The translations under genes were made by a program, and so were the position numbers. From Mageeibacillus sp. UBA5436 (GTDB taxonomy: Bacteria; Bacillota; Clostridia; Saccharofermentanales; DTU023), in assembly GCA_002427545.1 (NCBI GenBank), contig DIRM01000016.1, positions 1 to 11,952 on the forward strand: DNA of 11,952 bases, in the 5' to 3' direction. Of this stretch, positions 1 to 8,579 are shown piece by piece. Under the pieces are notes generated by a model. That model worked only from the letters and a program-made list of their open reading frames with translations. It searched no databases and was not told the DNA's origin. Positions within the stretch are counted from its first letter, which is position 1. Every line of letters begins with the position of its first letter.

Positions 1-132
1 AGGAATAATTCATCCTTACACAAAATATTTTACGGTCTCATAAAAACATTTTGAATTATAATTAAAAATAAAACTATTGAAAAAATGAGTTTTTGATTTT
101 TACAAAAGCCGGTATTATGGGATCTTTTTAGT
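1..132 (+). promoter_or_regulatory. Leader of CRISPR array 1 (AT-rich, no gene)
   Basis: This stretch lies directly upstream of the first repeat of array 1, is very AT-rich and contains no credible gene. It sits at the end of the array opposite the degenerate repeat, which is where a leader is expected. A perfect TATAAT at 57-62 is a possible -10 element, but I see no good -35 at the right distance. A second weak candidate is TTGAAA (77-82) with TACAAA (101-106), 18 nt apart. The last 13 nt before the repeat, GGATCTTTTTAGT, nearly match the bases before array 2 (GGATTTTTTAGT), suggesting a conserved leader-repeat junction used by Cas1-Cas2. The left edge of the leader cannot be defined because the window starts here. 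Confidence 0.6.
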
Positions 133-952
133 GTATTCTCCACGTATGTGGAGGTGATCCTAAAAGGTTTATTAGGAACGTTGTATCCAACCAGTATTCT
201 CCACGTATGTGGAGGTGATCCATGGATTCCGTGGGAAAAAACTAAAAAAAATATGTATTCTCCACGTATGTGGAGGTGATCCTTGCCACACCCCTCATTG
301 ATGGGAAGTAACCAAGTATTCTCCACGTATGTGGAGGTGATCCTATGTGGCAAGCCCATTAAAGTTCATGATGCTAGTATTCTCCACGTATGTGGAGGTG
401 ATCCTGATGCTAAAGAATTTAACGACGCCATGCCAAGGTATTCTCCACGTATGTGGAGGTGATCCCATGTTTTGGCCAGTCTTAACTGGATGATTCCAGT
501 ATTCTCCACGTATGTGGAGGTGATCCTCAAACCATAAGGTGAACTCCTATGGTGACAAAGTATTCTCCACGTATGTGGAGGTGATCCTAGGCTTGCTTGT
601 GTCTCCGCTGTTTTCGTTTTGTATTCTCCACGTATGTGGAGGTGATCCTTATCACCAACAGCATCCACAGAAGGACGCAGGGTATTCTCCACGTATGTGG
701 AGGTGATCCTGAGGTACCATTTGCTGCAATGCTTATTCCAAAGTATTCTCCACGTATGTGGAGGTGATCCTACCATCATCAACAATGCTATTAGCGTCAT
801 CATGTATTCTCCACGTATGTGGAGGTGATCCTTGCCTTTGATTGAATAGCCACAACAAACTACAGTATTCTCCACGTATGTGGAGGTGATCCTCATGCAA
901 CGCTCGTGATTACCCGCCGATACATGTATTCTCCAGTAAGTGGTGGTGATTC
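133..952 (+). CRISPR. CRISPR array 1, type I-E, 14 repeats and 13 spacers
   Basis: Thirteen identical 28-nt repeats start at 133, 194, 255, 316, 377, 438, 499, 560, 621, 682, 743, 804 and 865. A fourteenth, degenerate repeat is at 926. All 13 spacers are 33 nt, giving an exact 61-nt period. Each repeat can fold as CTCCAC / GTGGAG around a GTAT loop, extendable by a T-G wobble. Cas6e cleavage at the 3' base of that stem would leave a 7-nt 5' handle, GTGATCC. The left end is leader-proximal, because the decayed repeat is at the right and a terminator follows it, so the array is transcribed on the + strand like the cas genes. Spacers differ from one another. Eleven begin with T, one with C and one with A. 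Reading frames across this array on either strand are repeat artefacts. Confidence 0.98.
926..952 (+). repeat. Degenerate terminal repeat of array 1
   Basis: This is the last repeat before the terminator. Compared with the consensus it has lost the C at position 11 and carries T to A, A to T and C to T substitutions, so it is 27 nt long. The changes fall in both arms of the hairpin and break the six-base stem, so Cas6e probably cuts it poorly. Decay at one end is typical of the leader-distal end of an array, where repeats are no longer copied during adaptation. Confidence 0.9.
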
Positions 953-965
953 AAATAAATTAGCT

Positions 966-992
966 AGATGCCTCAAATGAGGCATCTTTTTT
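966..992 (+). terminator. Rho-independent terminator after array 1
   Basis: A perfect 9-bp stem, AGATGCCTC (966-974) and GAGGCATCT (979-987), closes on an AAAT loop and runs into six T residues (987-992). It lies 13 nt after the degenerate repeat and upstream of cas3. It should end the array 1 pre-crRNA on the + strand and so separate array 1 from the cas operon. The opposite strand has no T run after the stem, so the terminator appears to be one-directional. Confidence 0.88.
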
Positions 993-1022
993 GTTAGAAG
1001 GATTTTCTATGTAAGCGTTAAA

Positions 1023-1031
1023 TGATAAAAT
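1023..1031 (+). promoter_or_regulatory. Candidate extended -10 promoter of the cas operon
   Basis: TGATAAAAT fits an extended -10 element (TG, one base, then TAAAAT at 1026-1031). The base stretch 17 nt upstream (TTTTCT, 1003-1008) is a poor -35, which extended -10 promoters tolerate. It is the best candidate between the array 1 terminator and cas3. It would start RNA near 1037-1039, very close to the AGGAGA at 1035-1040. That makes either the promoter or the ribosome site call doubtful. Confidence 0.3.
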
Positions 1032-1034
1032 AAT

Positions 1035-1091
1035 AGGAGAGATTATAAAATGAAAAGAGAAAATAATGAGTTCTTTATCAAAAGCGGCTAA
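1035..1091 (+). promoter_or_regulatory. Ribosome binding site and 13-codon upstream frame at cas3
   Basis: AGGAGA (1035-1040) is the strongest ribosome binding site before cas3, but its spacing (9 nt) fits the ATG at 1050, not the cas3 ATG at 1066, which is 25 nt away. The ATG at 1050 opens a 13-residue frame (MKRENNEFFIKSG) that stops at 1089-1091, overlapping the cas3 start in another frame. The cas3 ATG has only a weak purine tract, AAAAGAGA (1053-1060), ahead of it. This could be translational coupling or simply a coincidence. Whether the peptide is made is unknown. Confidence 0.3.
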
Positions 1092-3801
1092 AAGTTTATG
1101 GGGCAAAAAGGCTATTAAAAATGGGCAAGAGCTTTGGCTGCCATTAATTGCTCACTTAATTGATACTAAAAATGTAATAAATTGGCTCTATAACCATTGG
1201 CTAAGTGATAAGGAACAACTAATTATTGAATCTTCTCTTCCAAATCAGAATATTCATGCTTTAGTAAAATTTCTTGGGTGTGTCCACGATTATGGTAAAT
1301 GCATTCCTGCTTTTCAGGGAAAGCCTTCATATCAAAGATCTAAAGTTCTAGATCAGGATTTGCTAGAAAGATTGCTGCGACAAGGCTTAAGTAGCATTAA
1401 GTTAGTGTCGATGGAAAAATCACCTCATGCGGTAGCAGGGGAAGCTTTACTCGAAAGAGCGGGGCTGAATGAAAGTGTAGAGGCAATTATTGGCGGTCAC
1501 CATGGAATGCCGCAAAAAACTAGTCCCTTTGATCAAATAATTAATTATACTAGTAATTATTTTGGCTCAGATCAAGATCAAAAAATAAAAGAAAAATGGC
1601 AAAGAGTTCAAAGTGAATTACTCAATTATATTCTAGAAATTTGCGGCTATAACAATATAAAAGATGTCCCTCCTGTTTCCCAACCAGTTGCGGTTATTTT
1701 GGAAGGCTTATTAATTATGGCTGATTGGCTGGCATCGAGTGAATATTTGAATTATGATGTCCAAAAACCTCTATTTCCGTTAATTTCCTTGAATGCAGGA
1801 TTTGATGATTTAGATATGACCGCTCGTTTTGAAGATGCCATTAATACTTGGGCGGTAAATGATGAATGGTACCCCCAAAAGGTAACCAATATAGAAAAGC
1901 ACTATCAAAAACGGTGGGGTTTTGAGCCACGTTCAGTTCAAGAAAAAATGTCAGCGGTGATTGGTAAGACAAAAGATCCAGGCATGATCATTATCGAGGC
2001 ACCAATGGGAATTGGTAAAACTGAAATTGCCCTTACTGCGGCTGAACAATTAGGTTTTTCTGCTGGTGAAAATGGCTTTTTTATGGGCTTACCTACTCAA
2101 GCCACTTCTAATGCAATGTTTGAACGGATTGATCAATGGCTTAAGCAGGTGGCAGAATCAGAACATGCTAAGTTACCCATCAAATTAATGCACGGAAAAG
2201 CTCAATTTAATCCAATTTATAGAGCAATACCCATTGCGGAAAACATTGACAGCGATAGTGATTCAGATGCTGATTCGGCGGTAGTTGTTAATAGTTGGTT
2301 TACCGGTAAAAAGGCGATTCTTAATGAATTTTCCGTAGGAACTATTGATAATTTGTTATTAATGGGACTGAAGCAAAAGCACTTGTTTTTAAAGCATTTA
2401 GGCCTTGCCAACAAGATAGTCGTTATCGATGAAGTGCATGCTTATGACGTCTATATGACTTCTTATTTAAAAAAGGTATTGCGCTGGCTAGGCGCATACC
2501 ACGTTCCAGTCATTGCTTTATCTGCTACTCTTCCAAAACAAAAAAGGAATGAGTTATTGCAAGCCTATTGCAAAGGAAAGTTTGGCACAAAGCATTTCCA
2601 AGCTGAGTCTGGCTGGGAGAATGAACAGTCGTATCCCTTATTGAGCATTCTTGATGGTAAAAAAATGGTACAAGTTAATCATTTTGAACAGGAAAGCTTT
2701 AATAAAATAAGTGTTCATATAAGGCGGCTCAAAGCTGATGACACGGATTTGGTTAATAAAATTTCCGCGACAATTGAAAAAGGCGGTATTGCCGGTGTTA
2801 TCGTCAATACCGTTAGAAGAGCGCAACAGTTAGCACGCTTGATGCCGAAAGGTATTCCTACTTTAATTCTTCACTCGGCCTATCTATCTTCAGACAGAAC
2901 TAAACGGGAACAGAAGTTGCAAAATCTGATTGGGAAAAACGGGAAGCGGCCTAAGCGCCTTATTGTTATTGGTACTCAAGTGTTGGAACAATCGCTGGAT
3001 ATCGATTTTGATGTTTTGTTTACTGATATTGCGCCAATGGATTTAATCCTGCAAAGAATTGGCCGGCTTCATCGTCATCAAATTGAAAGACCAGTTGGTT
3101 TACAACAGCCGGATGTATATATTTTGGGAATTAATTCATTTGGTGATTATGGAGATGCAAATGAGGCGATCTATGCTAAGTATCTATTAATGAAGACAGA
3201 CCATTTTCTGCCAAATCAAATTAAGCTACCTACCGATATTTCGCCTTTAGTTCAAACTGTTTATGATCCAGAAAACGATGAAGAAGTACACGATTTAGAT
3301 GAAGCCAAATCAGAATTTGAAGATCAGATATCTAAATTAAAAAAGAAAGCTGCTGTTTTTCAAATAGCCCCGCCTAGACCTAGACGAACTATTCATGGTT
3401 GGTTGGGAGATTCACCCCAAAATTTAGATAAGGATGAAGTTCGAGCTCAAGCGGCAGTTCGAGATATTAAAGATACTTTAGAGGTTGTTTTATTGCAAAA
3501 AAATGAATCAGGATTTTGTCTTCTTGATGGCCGCAAATTAGAAAAAGTATCTTCAAAAATTATCGCTGAGCAGACAATTCGTCTGCCGGCAGCTGTAACT
3601 CCCAATATTGATGAAGCTATTAGTTCTTTAGAGGATATAACTAGTAAAAACTTCAGTTATTGGCAGAAAGATATTTGGCTGCGTGGTTCATTGGCTTTGG
3701 TTCTGGATAAAAATTTGACGGCCAATTTTAATGGGTGGACATTGAGTTACTCTTCTAAATTAGGCTTGAGTTATGAAAAGGAAGGAGAAAAGGGTGAATA
3801 A
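1066..3801 (+). CDS. cas3: Cas3, type I-E CRISPR nuclease-helicase
   Basis: Cas3 is the effector recruited by target-bound Cascade. Its helicase unwinds and reels DNA while its HD domain degrades it. The 911 residues match the family's usual length. The N-terminal HD domain shows a possible metal-ligand His at H30, HDYGK (H74, D75, K78), H121, the HH pair 145-146 and D220 in MADWLAS. The superfamily 2 helicase follows, with a Q-motif glutamine near 292, Walker A APMGIGKTE (312-320), DEVH (455-458), SAT (485-487) and motif VI QRIGRLHRH (663-671). The Cas3 C-terminal region completes the protein. All catalytic residues I can check are present. An unusual acidic Asp/Ser run lies at about 394-404, between the helicase motifs. 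The ATG at 1066 gives a normal Cas3 N-terminus, although its ribosome site is weak. It is the first gene of the operon, and its end overlaps the start of cas8e. Confidence 0.97.
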   Translation: MSSLSKAAKSLWGKKAIKNGQELWLPLIAHLIDTKNVINWLYNHWLSDKEQLIIESSLPNQNIHALVKFLGCVHDYGKCIPAFQGKPSYQRSKVLDQDLLERLLRQGLSSIKLVSMEKSPHAVAGEALLERAGLNESVEAIIGGHHGMPQKTSPFDQIINYTSNYFGSDQDQKIKEKWQRVQSELLNYILEICGYNNIKDVPPVSQPVAVILEGLLIMADWLASSEYLNYDVQKPLFPLISLNAGFDDLDMTARFEDAINTWAVNDEWYPQKVTNIEKHYQKRWGFEPRSVQEKMSAVIGKTKDPGMIIIEAPMGIGKTEIALTAAEQLGFSAGENGFFMGLPTQATSNAMFERIDQWLKQVAESEHAKLPIKLMHGKAQFNPIYRAIPIAENIDSDSDSDADSAVVVNSWFTGKKAILNEFSVGTIDNLLLMGLKQKHLFLKHLGLANKIVVIDEVHAYDVYMTSYLKKVLRWLGAYHVPVIALSATLPKQKRNELLQAYCKGKFGTKHFQAESGWENEQSYPLLSILDGKKMVQVNHFEQESFNKISVHIRRLKADDTDLVNKISATIEKGGIAGVIVNTVRRAQQLARLMPKGIPTLILHSAYLSSDRTKREQKLQNLIGKNGKRPKRLIVIGTQVLEQSLDIDFDVLFTDIAPMDLILQRIGRLHRHQIERPVGLQQPDVYILGINSFGDYGDANEAIYAKYLLMKTDHFLPNQIKLPTDISPLVQTVYDPENDEEVHDLDEAKSEFEDQISKLKKKAAVFQIAPPRPRRTIHGWLGDSPQNLDKDEVRAQAAVRDIKDTLEVVLLQKNESGFCLLDGRKLEKVSSKIIAEQTIRLPAAVTPNIDEAISSLEDITSKNFSYWQKDIWLRGSLALVLDKNLTANFNGWTLSYSSKLGLSYEKEGEKGE

Positions 3802-5518
3802 AGAATTTAATTTAATTAAGGATCCCTGGATTGAAGTAATTGATAAGAAAAACCGTGAGCAGAAAGTATCTTTGATCGACTTTTTCAAAAATGTTCAAGA
3901 CTATCGTCAACTAGCTGGAGAAATGAAAAGTCAAGATTTAGCTATCTTCAGATTTTTGCTTGCAATTTTGACAACTGTTTATTCTCGCTTTGATTATCAA
4001 GGACAGGCATATGATTGGCTAGAGTTAGATGACAATTGGCAGGTAAAAGAAGTTGACCAGGATGATTTTGAAGATGACGGTGAACATGATTTATTAGACA
4101 CTTGGAAAGAGCTTTATGAGCAAAGCCACTTTTCTGATATTGTCGAGAAATATTTACTGAAATATGCTGATCATTTTGACTTTTTTGGGGATCATCCCTT
4201 TTATCAAGTAACTTTGACAGAATATAATGACTTAGTTCGTGATAAAAACAAGCTGAAAATCAATCAAAGCGGCGAAGTAAGCGGTGGCGGTCAAGTAGCT
4301 CTAAAGCAAATCAATCGCACAATTTCAGAAAGCAATAATACGCCTGATATTTTTGATCCGCGAAGTCAAAAAAGTAAGAATCAGTTGACGATAGATGAAC
4401 TGGTTCGGTGGCTTATTTCTTATCAGAACTTCACAGGGGTAACTGATAAAAGCAAGCTAAAAACAAAAGAAAAATTTTCTGTTTCCAAAGGTTGGTTATT
4501 TGGTCTTAATCCAATTTTTATTAAAGGCAAAAATCTTTTTGAAACTTTGCTGCTGAATTTGAAATTATTTAACGCGAAGGATTTAGATTATTCTGTTCAA
4601 AAACCCAACTGGGAATATAGAACAGCAACAGATTACGTTTTAGAGCGTAAGCGGGCAGAAGTACCGGATAATATTGCAGCTCTTTATACTATTTGGGCAA
4701 GAATATTATTTATTGATTGGGAGTCAGATCAGCCGATTATTTACAGTGCTGGCTTGCCTAAACTGAATAACAGCAACGCCTTTATTGAACCGATGACAAC
4801 TTGGTATTCAAATAAAAAAGACTCAGATTTTCATCCCCAAACTAGAAGTTTGCGCAATCGCAATACAAGTATGTGGCGCCATTTTGGTGATTATGTTGAC
4901 ACGAGAAACGATAGTAATTATTATCACCAACCAGGAATCATGAGTTGGATTGCTTATCTGAAAGATAATGATTGTCTTCCTCACAGTTATGTGGTCAATA
5001 TGATGGCTATTAATATGATTAAAGACAATAATGCCACTTCTCAATCACCAGCTTTTGAAGTGAGCGATGAGATGAAGATTGATGCTGATGTCCTTTTTGA
5101 TCAAAATTCTGAACGAGCATTATATTGGCCAGCCCGGATTGAAGAAGCAATTAATAAGACTCAAGTCGTAGGCAATTATTTATATCATTTTGCCAGAAAT
5201 GTTGGTGATTTGAGAGATTTAAGTTCGCCCACTGAATTTGCTGGCAGATTTAGTACGAGCTTTTATGAAGAATTAAATAAACCTTTTCTGACGTGGCTAG
5301 CAAGTCTTAGGAATGATGAGGAGAGAGATCCTAAGCTAGAGCAGTGGTATGAAGAACTGCTAGAAATTGCGATTCAAGCGGGTGCTAAATTAATGGTCAC
5401 TGCCTCTCCCGAAGATGTAATCGGAAAGGTGGAAAAAAAGCAAGAGAAGAATATCTTTACTTTTTATAATCAGTTTAAGGGATCACTGCTCAAGTTACTG
5501 AAAGAAGGGAAGAATTAA
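3794..5518 (+). CDS. cas8e: Cas8e (Cse1/CasA), Cascade large subunit
   Basis: Cse1 is the large subunit of type I-E Cascade. It recognises the PAM, helps open the DNA and recruits Cas3. The protein is 574 residues and opens with the family-typical FNLIKDPWIEV (residues 5-15). Other landmarks are HPFYQV (134-139) and a glycine-rich SGGGQVALKQ stretch soon after. I chose the GTG at 3794 because AAGGAG (3782-3787) lies 6 nt upstream and the resulting N-terminus matches the family. An in-frame ATG at 3773 would add seven residues (MKRKEKR) but has only a weak site. With the GTG start the gene overlaps the cas3 end by 8 nt, and its ribosome site lies within the last cas3 codons, implying translational coupling. 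The fold is poorly conserved in sequence, so the call rests on the N-terminus, size and position between cas3 and cse2. Confidence 0.95.
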   Translation: MNKEFNLIKDPWIEVIDKKNREQKVSLIDFFKNVQDYRQLAGEMKSQDLAIFRFLLAILTTVYSRFDYQGQAYDWLELDDNWQVKEVDQDDFEDDGEHDLLDTWKELYEQSHFSDIVEKYLLKYADHFDFFGDHPFYQVTLTEYNDLVRDKNKLKINQSGEVSGGGQVALKQINRTISESNNTPDIFDPRSQKSKNQLTIDELVRWLISYQNFTGVTDKSKLKTKEKFSVSKGWLFGLNPIFIKGKNLFETLLLNLKLFNAKDLDYSVQKPNWEYRTATDYVLERKRAEVPDNIAALYTIWARILFIDWESDQPIIYSAGLPKLNNSNAFIEPMTTWYSNKKDSDFHPQTRSLRNRNTSMWRHFGDYVDTRNDSNYYHQPGIMSWIAYLKDNDCLPHSYVVNMMAINMIKDNNATSQSPAFEVSDEMKIDADVLFDQNSERALYWPARIEEAINKTQVVGNYLYHFARNVGDLRDLSSPTEFAGRFSTSFYEELNKPFLTWLASLRNDEERDPKLEQWYEELLEIAIQAGAKLMVTASPEDVIGKVEKKQEKNIFTFYNQFKGSLLKLLKEGKN

Positions 5519-6112
5519 ATGTCTCCAAATATTGCAATTATAACCAATAGATGCATTCTACGTTTATACAATGATGGTTCGCCAAATAAAGCTGCGCTTT
5601 CAAGTTTAAGAACTTCTAATTCTGTTGTAAGTAAAAAAGCAACTGCAATTTGGCCTCTGCTTTTTGAGGTAATGCCAGAAAAGCTACTAAGTAAAAATGG
5701 TAAGCCAACTTACGCTGAAATAGCTATTTTTACTAGCTTAAGGGCATACGCAGTCTATCAACAGGGCAAAGAAAATCCGGCTTTTGTCGACATCTTCAGA
5801 AAAGATTATGATTACAATTCTGCTCGACTTTTTCGAGTGCTATCAAGGTTAAGGCAAGATGAAACCATCAGAGAAGCACTTGACAGGAGAGTCGAAGCCG
5901 TTCTAGCTAGTTCGAATATTGATTTTGTTTGTCGTTCATTGATCCATTTGATTGATATTCTGAAGAGCAATCAAAATGTCACTAAGATAGATTTCGCCCA
6001 TCTGGCTCTTGATCTGTATGACTATCAATTTGGTTATGAAGGGGCAAGACGAATTTCTTTAAGATGGGGTCAAGAATATTTTTATGTAAATGATAAAGTT
6101 CAGGATAAATAA
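5519..6112 (+). CDS. cse2: Cse2 (CasB, Cas11e), Cascade small subunit
   Basis: Cse2 is the small helical Cascade subunit. Two copies line the inner face of the complex and stabilise the R-loop and displaced strand. The 197-residue product has the expected family features: a basic N-terminal region with a GSPNKAALSSLR stretch (about 21-32), a central YNSARLFRVLSRLR helix, and the C-terminal KIDFAHLALDLYDYQFG segment followed by RRISLRWGQEYF. The ATG directly follows the cas8e stop with no gap (TAAATG), and GAAGGGAAG just upstream serves as the ribosome site. Neighbours on both sides are Cascade subunits, in the canonical order for type I-E. No defects are visible. Confidence 0.95.
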   Translation: MSPNIAIITNRCILRLYNDGSPNKAALSSLRTSNSVVSKKATAIWPLLFEVMPEKLLSKNGKPTYAEIAIFTSLRAYAVYQQGKENPAFVDIFRKDYDYNSARLFRVLSRLRQDETIREALDRRVEAVLASSNIDFVCRSLIHLIDILKSNQNVTKIDFAHLALDLYDYQFGYEGARRISLRWGQEYFYVNDKVQDK

Positions 6113-6122
6113 GGAGTAAAAA

Positions 6123-7253
6123 ATGAATAAAGAAAATTTGTATATTGATATTAATGTATTGCAAACCGTTCCCTCTTCTAATATTAATCGGGATGACACT
6201 GGCACTCCTAAAACGGCAATGTATGGTGGAGTAACCAGGTCACGTGTTTCTTCGCAAAGCTGGAAAAGAGTAATAAGACAAGCATTCCAGAAGGAAAGCA
6301 ACGACGAAGATTGGTTAAAAGGCTATCGTACTAAGAAAGTCAGTGCTTTGTTGAGTCAAAGAATTCAAGATTTAAAACCGGATTTAGACGAGGATGCAGC
6401 AACTAAAGCCGCAAATGATTTATTAAAAACCGCAGGTCTAAAAGTAAAATTAGATAAAAAGAATGGCGAATTTCTGACAGGAGCCTTGTTATTTGTTAGC
6501 AAAGGTCAATTGAATAAATTGGCGCAATATGCAATTGATAATCCGGATCTGGGAGAAAAAAAGAGTAAAGAATTAAAAGAAACAAAAAAAGAGTTAAAAC
6601 AAATTTTATTAAATGACAATTCTCTTGCTTTAGCTATGTTCGGCCGAATGATAGCCGATGATCCGTCTCTTAACGTTGATGCAGCTGTACAAGTAGCTCA
6701 CGCAATTTCAACCCATGAGATTGTGCCCGAATTTGATTACTTTACTGCTATTGATGATAAGAGAAAAGAAGATGAAGCTGGTTCAGCCATGTTAGGTACA
6801 ATTGAATATAATTCTTCTACTCTCTATCGTTATGCCAATATTAATGTTAATGAATTAGAAAAGAATATTGGTTCTGATTTAACAATTAAAGGCGCAAAAT
6901 TATTTATTAAAGAATTTATCAGCACTATGCCTACTGGCAAAGAAAATACTTTTGCTAATAAAACCGTTCCGCAATATGTTTTAGTGACAATTAGGAAAGA
7001 CACCCCTGTAAATCTGGTCTCTGCTTTTGAAAATCCGGTTAAATCTCATGGTGGCTACGTTAAGGCCTCTATTGATCGCTTGGAGAACGAATATCAAGCA
7101 ACGCAAAAATTTGTTGAAGCACCTGTTGCCTGCTTCGTTCTGACAACGGATCATTCTGATTTGAAGCAGGTTGAAAACTTAAGTGATTTACTTGATAAAG
7201 TAGGACAAGTTTTAGCTGAGAAGGTAAGTCAAGATGAAAACGATAACGCTTAG
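6123..7253 (+). CDS. cas7e: Cas7e (Cse4/CasC), Cascade backbone subunit
   Basis: Cas7e is the RAMP-fold backbone protein. Six copies wrap the crRNA guide in type I-E Cascade. The 376 residues are close to the usual length. The N-terminus is very characteristic: IDINVLQTVPSSNINRDDTG, then a GGVTRSRVSSQSWKR segment (about residues 37-51). AMLGTIEYNSSTLYRYANINV in the second half is another family signature. The ATG is preceded by AAGGAG (6111-6116) at 6-nt spacing, the best ribosome site in the operon. This fits the need for more Cas7e than other subunits. The gap to cse2 is 10 nt, and the end overlaps cas5e by 20 nt. Confidence 0.97.
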   Translation: MNKENLYIDINVLQTVPSSNINRDDTGTPKTAMYGGVTRSRVSSQSWKRVIRQAFQKESNDEDWLKGYRTKKVSALLSQRIQDLKPDLDEDAATKAANDLLKTAGLKVKLDKKNGEFLTGALLFVSKGQLNKLAQYAIDNPDLGEKKSKELKETKKELKQILLNDNSLALAMFGRMIADDPSLNVDAAVQVAHAISTHEIVPEFDYFTAIDDKRKEDEAGSAMLGTIEYNSSTLYRYANINVNELEKNIGSDLTIKGAKLFIKEFISTMPTGKENTFANKTVPQYVLVTIRKDTPVNLVSAFENPVKSHGGYVKASIDRLENEYQATQKFVEAPVACFVLTTDHSDLKQVENLSDLLDKVGQVLAEKVSQDENDNA

Positions 7254-7953
7254 ACTAACCGCGCCGCTGCAATCTTACGGTGACCAGGCTACGTTTAATT
7301 ATCGTACTTCAACTTCATATCCGACTAAAAGTGCGATCATCGGCATAGTGGCGGCCGCACTCGGTTATTCGAGGGATGACAACAGAATCTCCAAATTAAA
7401 TGATCTACAAGTAGCTGTCAGGATAGATCAACCGGGAACTACTATGACTGATTTTCAGACAGTGCGGTATTCTCAATCTAAGGGAGCAAAACTGACTTAT
7501 CGTGATTACTTGCAAGATGCGGTCTTTATAGCAGCTATTGGTAGTTCCAATGATGAATTAATCGACAAAATAGTAGACGCTCTGCATTTTCCCACTTATC
7601 AGCTATATTTGGGAAGGCGCTCTAATCCACCGGCAGGTCCATTAAAAATAAATGTTAAAAAAGATGTGAACCCACTAGAAGTTTTAACAAATTTAGAGTG
7701 GCGGGCATCAGATTGGTTTAAGAAAAGATATGGTGCTGAACATTTTCAAGCGGACATTATCGCTGATGCTGTTTTACTGCCTGATCATTCCAGTACATTG
7801 GTTAGAGATAAGGTGGGTTCGTTTAGCCAAAATAATCGATATCATCAATACCGTCCTATTTGTGAGACTTCTGTTGAGTTAAAGAATCCCTTTTACAAAC
7901 CAGGAGATACTAGTCATGATATTATGTCTTTTTTATCAAAGAGGTTTGATTAA
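7234..7953 (+). CDS. cas5e: Cas5e (CasD), Cascade 5' handle-binding subunit
   Basis: Cas5e is the RAMP protein that caps Cascade at the crRNA 5' handle. Here that handle would be GTGATCC. The 239-residue protein begins with the typical TLRLTAPLQSYG (4-15) and the conserved TSYPTKSAIIGIVAAALG segment (about 28-45). LGRRSNPPAGP and a C-terminal FSQNNRYHQYRPI stretch also fit the family. The start ATG lies inside cas7e, overlapping it by 20 nt in another frame, with GAGAAGG (7218-7224) as ribosome site. Its stop codon shares a base with the cas6e ATG. It has no RNase role in this subtype, since Cas6e does the cleavage. Confidence 0.96.
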   Translation: MKTITLRLTAPLQSYGDQATFNYRTSTSYPTKSAIIGIVAAALGYSRDDNRISKLNDLQVAVRIDQPGTTMTDFQTVRYSQSKGAKLTYRDYLQDAVFIAAIGSSNDELIDKIVDALHFPTYQLYLGRRSNPPAGPLKINVKKDVNPLEVLTNLEWRASDWFKKRYGAEHFQADIIADAVLLPDHSSTLVRDKVGSFSQNNRYHQYRPICETSVELKNPFYKPGDTSHDIMSFLSKRFD

Positions 7954-8579
7954 TGTATTTATCTAGAGTACAGATTGATACCAAGAATCGGCAGAAGCTG
8001 AAGAATCTAACTCATCTTGGCGCTTATCATAACTGGATCGAACAAAGTTTTCCTCAGGAAATTGAAAGGGGTCAGCGTAAGAGACACTTATGGCGAATTG
8101 ATTACTTGAATGGTAAAGCATATTTATTAGTTCAAAGCGAACAGCAACCTGATCAAAAGCGCTTTGAGAAATATGGAGTTACTGGTAGTGCTGAATCTAA
8201 GAACTATGATATCTACTTGGCTCAATTAAAAAATAATGGCATTTATCGTTTTAGATTAGTAGCCAATCCTGTCTATAGAGATGGAAAAACGGGAAGGATC
8301 TTCCCGCATGTAACTGTTCTTCAGCAAAAGAAATGGTTGTCAGAACGAGCAGCAAAGTTAGGTTTTCAGATTGTAAATAATCAGTTTGATATAGTTCAAA
8401 GGGATTATCCGATCTTGTATCGTAAAGGTGGTAGGAAAATAAAGCTCAGCAGAGTGGCTTTTGAAGGCTTGCTAAGAATAACTGATTTGAATCTATTTCA
8501 AAGAGCTTTAAAAAATGGTATTGGCAAAGAAAAAGCTTATGGTATGGGGTTAATGACTGTCATCCCAGTAGAAAGATGA
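7953..8579 (+). CDS. cas6e: Cas6e (Cse3/CasE), crRNA-processing endoribonuclease
   Basis: Cas6e cuts each repeat in the pre-crRNA at the 3' base of its hairpin and stays bound to that hairpin as part of Cascade. The 208-residue protein starts MYLSRVQID, as most family members do. HLGAYHNWIEQSFP (21-34) contains Y25 and H26, which align with the catalytic histidine region. The C-terminus carries the glycine-rich RNA-binding loop NGIGKEKAYGMGLM. With the repeat seen here, cleavage between GTGGAG and GTGATCC would give a 61-nt crRNA made of a 7-nt handle, a 33-nt guide and a 21-nt 3' hairpin. The ATG overlaps the cas5e stop by one base, with GAGG (7941-7944) 8 nt upstream. The end overlaps cas1e by 4 nt. 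Confidence 0.97.
   Translation: MYLSRVQIDTKNRQKLKNLTHLGAYHNWIEQSFPQEIERGQRKRHLWRIDYLNGKAYLLVQSEQQPDQKRFEKYGVTGSAESKNYDIYLAQLKNNGIYRFRLVANPVYRDGKTGRIFPHVTVLQQKKWLSERAAKLGFQIVNNQFDIVQRDYPILYRKGGRKIKLSRVAFEGLLRITDLNLFQRALKNGIGKEKAYGMGLMTVIPVER

Noticed and set aside
283..352. Inverted match TTGCCACA / TGTGGCAA between neighbouring spacers 3 and 4
   Set aside because: Eight bases shared between two spacers is compatible with chance, and the rest of the spacers do not pair.
30..896. Two minus-strand open frames (30-359, 366-896) across array 1
   Set aside because: They translate repeats in rotating frames (ITSTYVENT, DHLHIRGEY, GSPPHTWRIL recurring). They are artefacts of the repeat, and similar frames often appear as false proteins in databases.
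2217..2826. Minus-strand frames inside cas3, and similar ones within cas8e and cse2-cas7e
   Set aside because: They lie opposite well-supported Cas genes, match no family I know and lack convincing start signals.
3773..3793. ATG at 3773 as the cas8e start
   Set aside because: The ribosome site there is weak, and it would add MKRKEKR before the family N-terminus. The GTG at 3794 has AAGGAG at 6-nt spacing.
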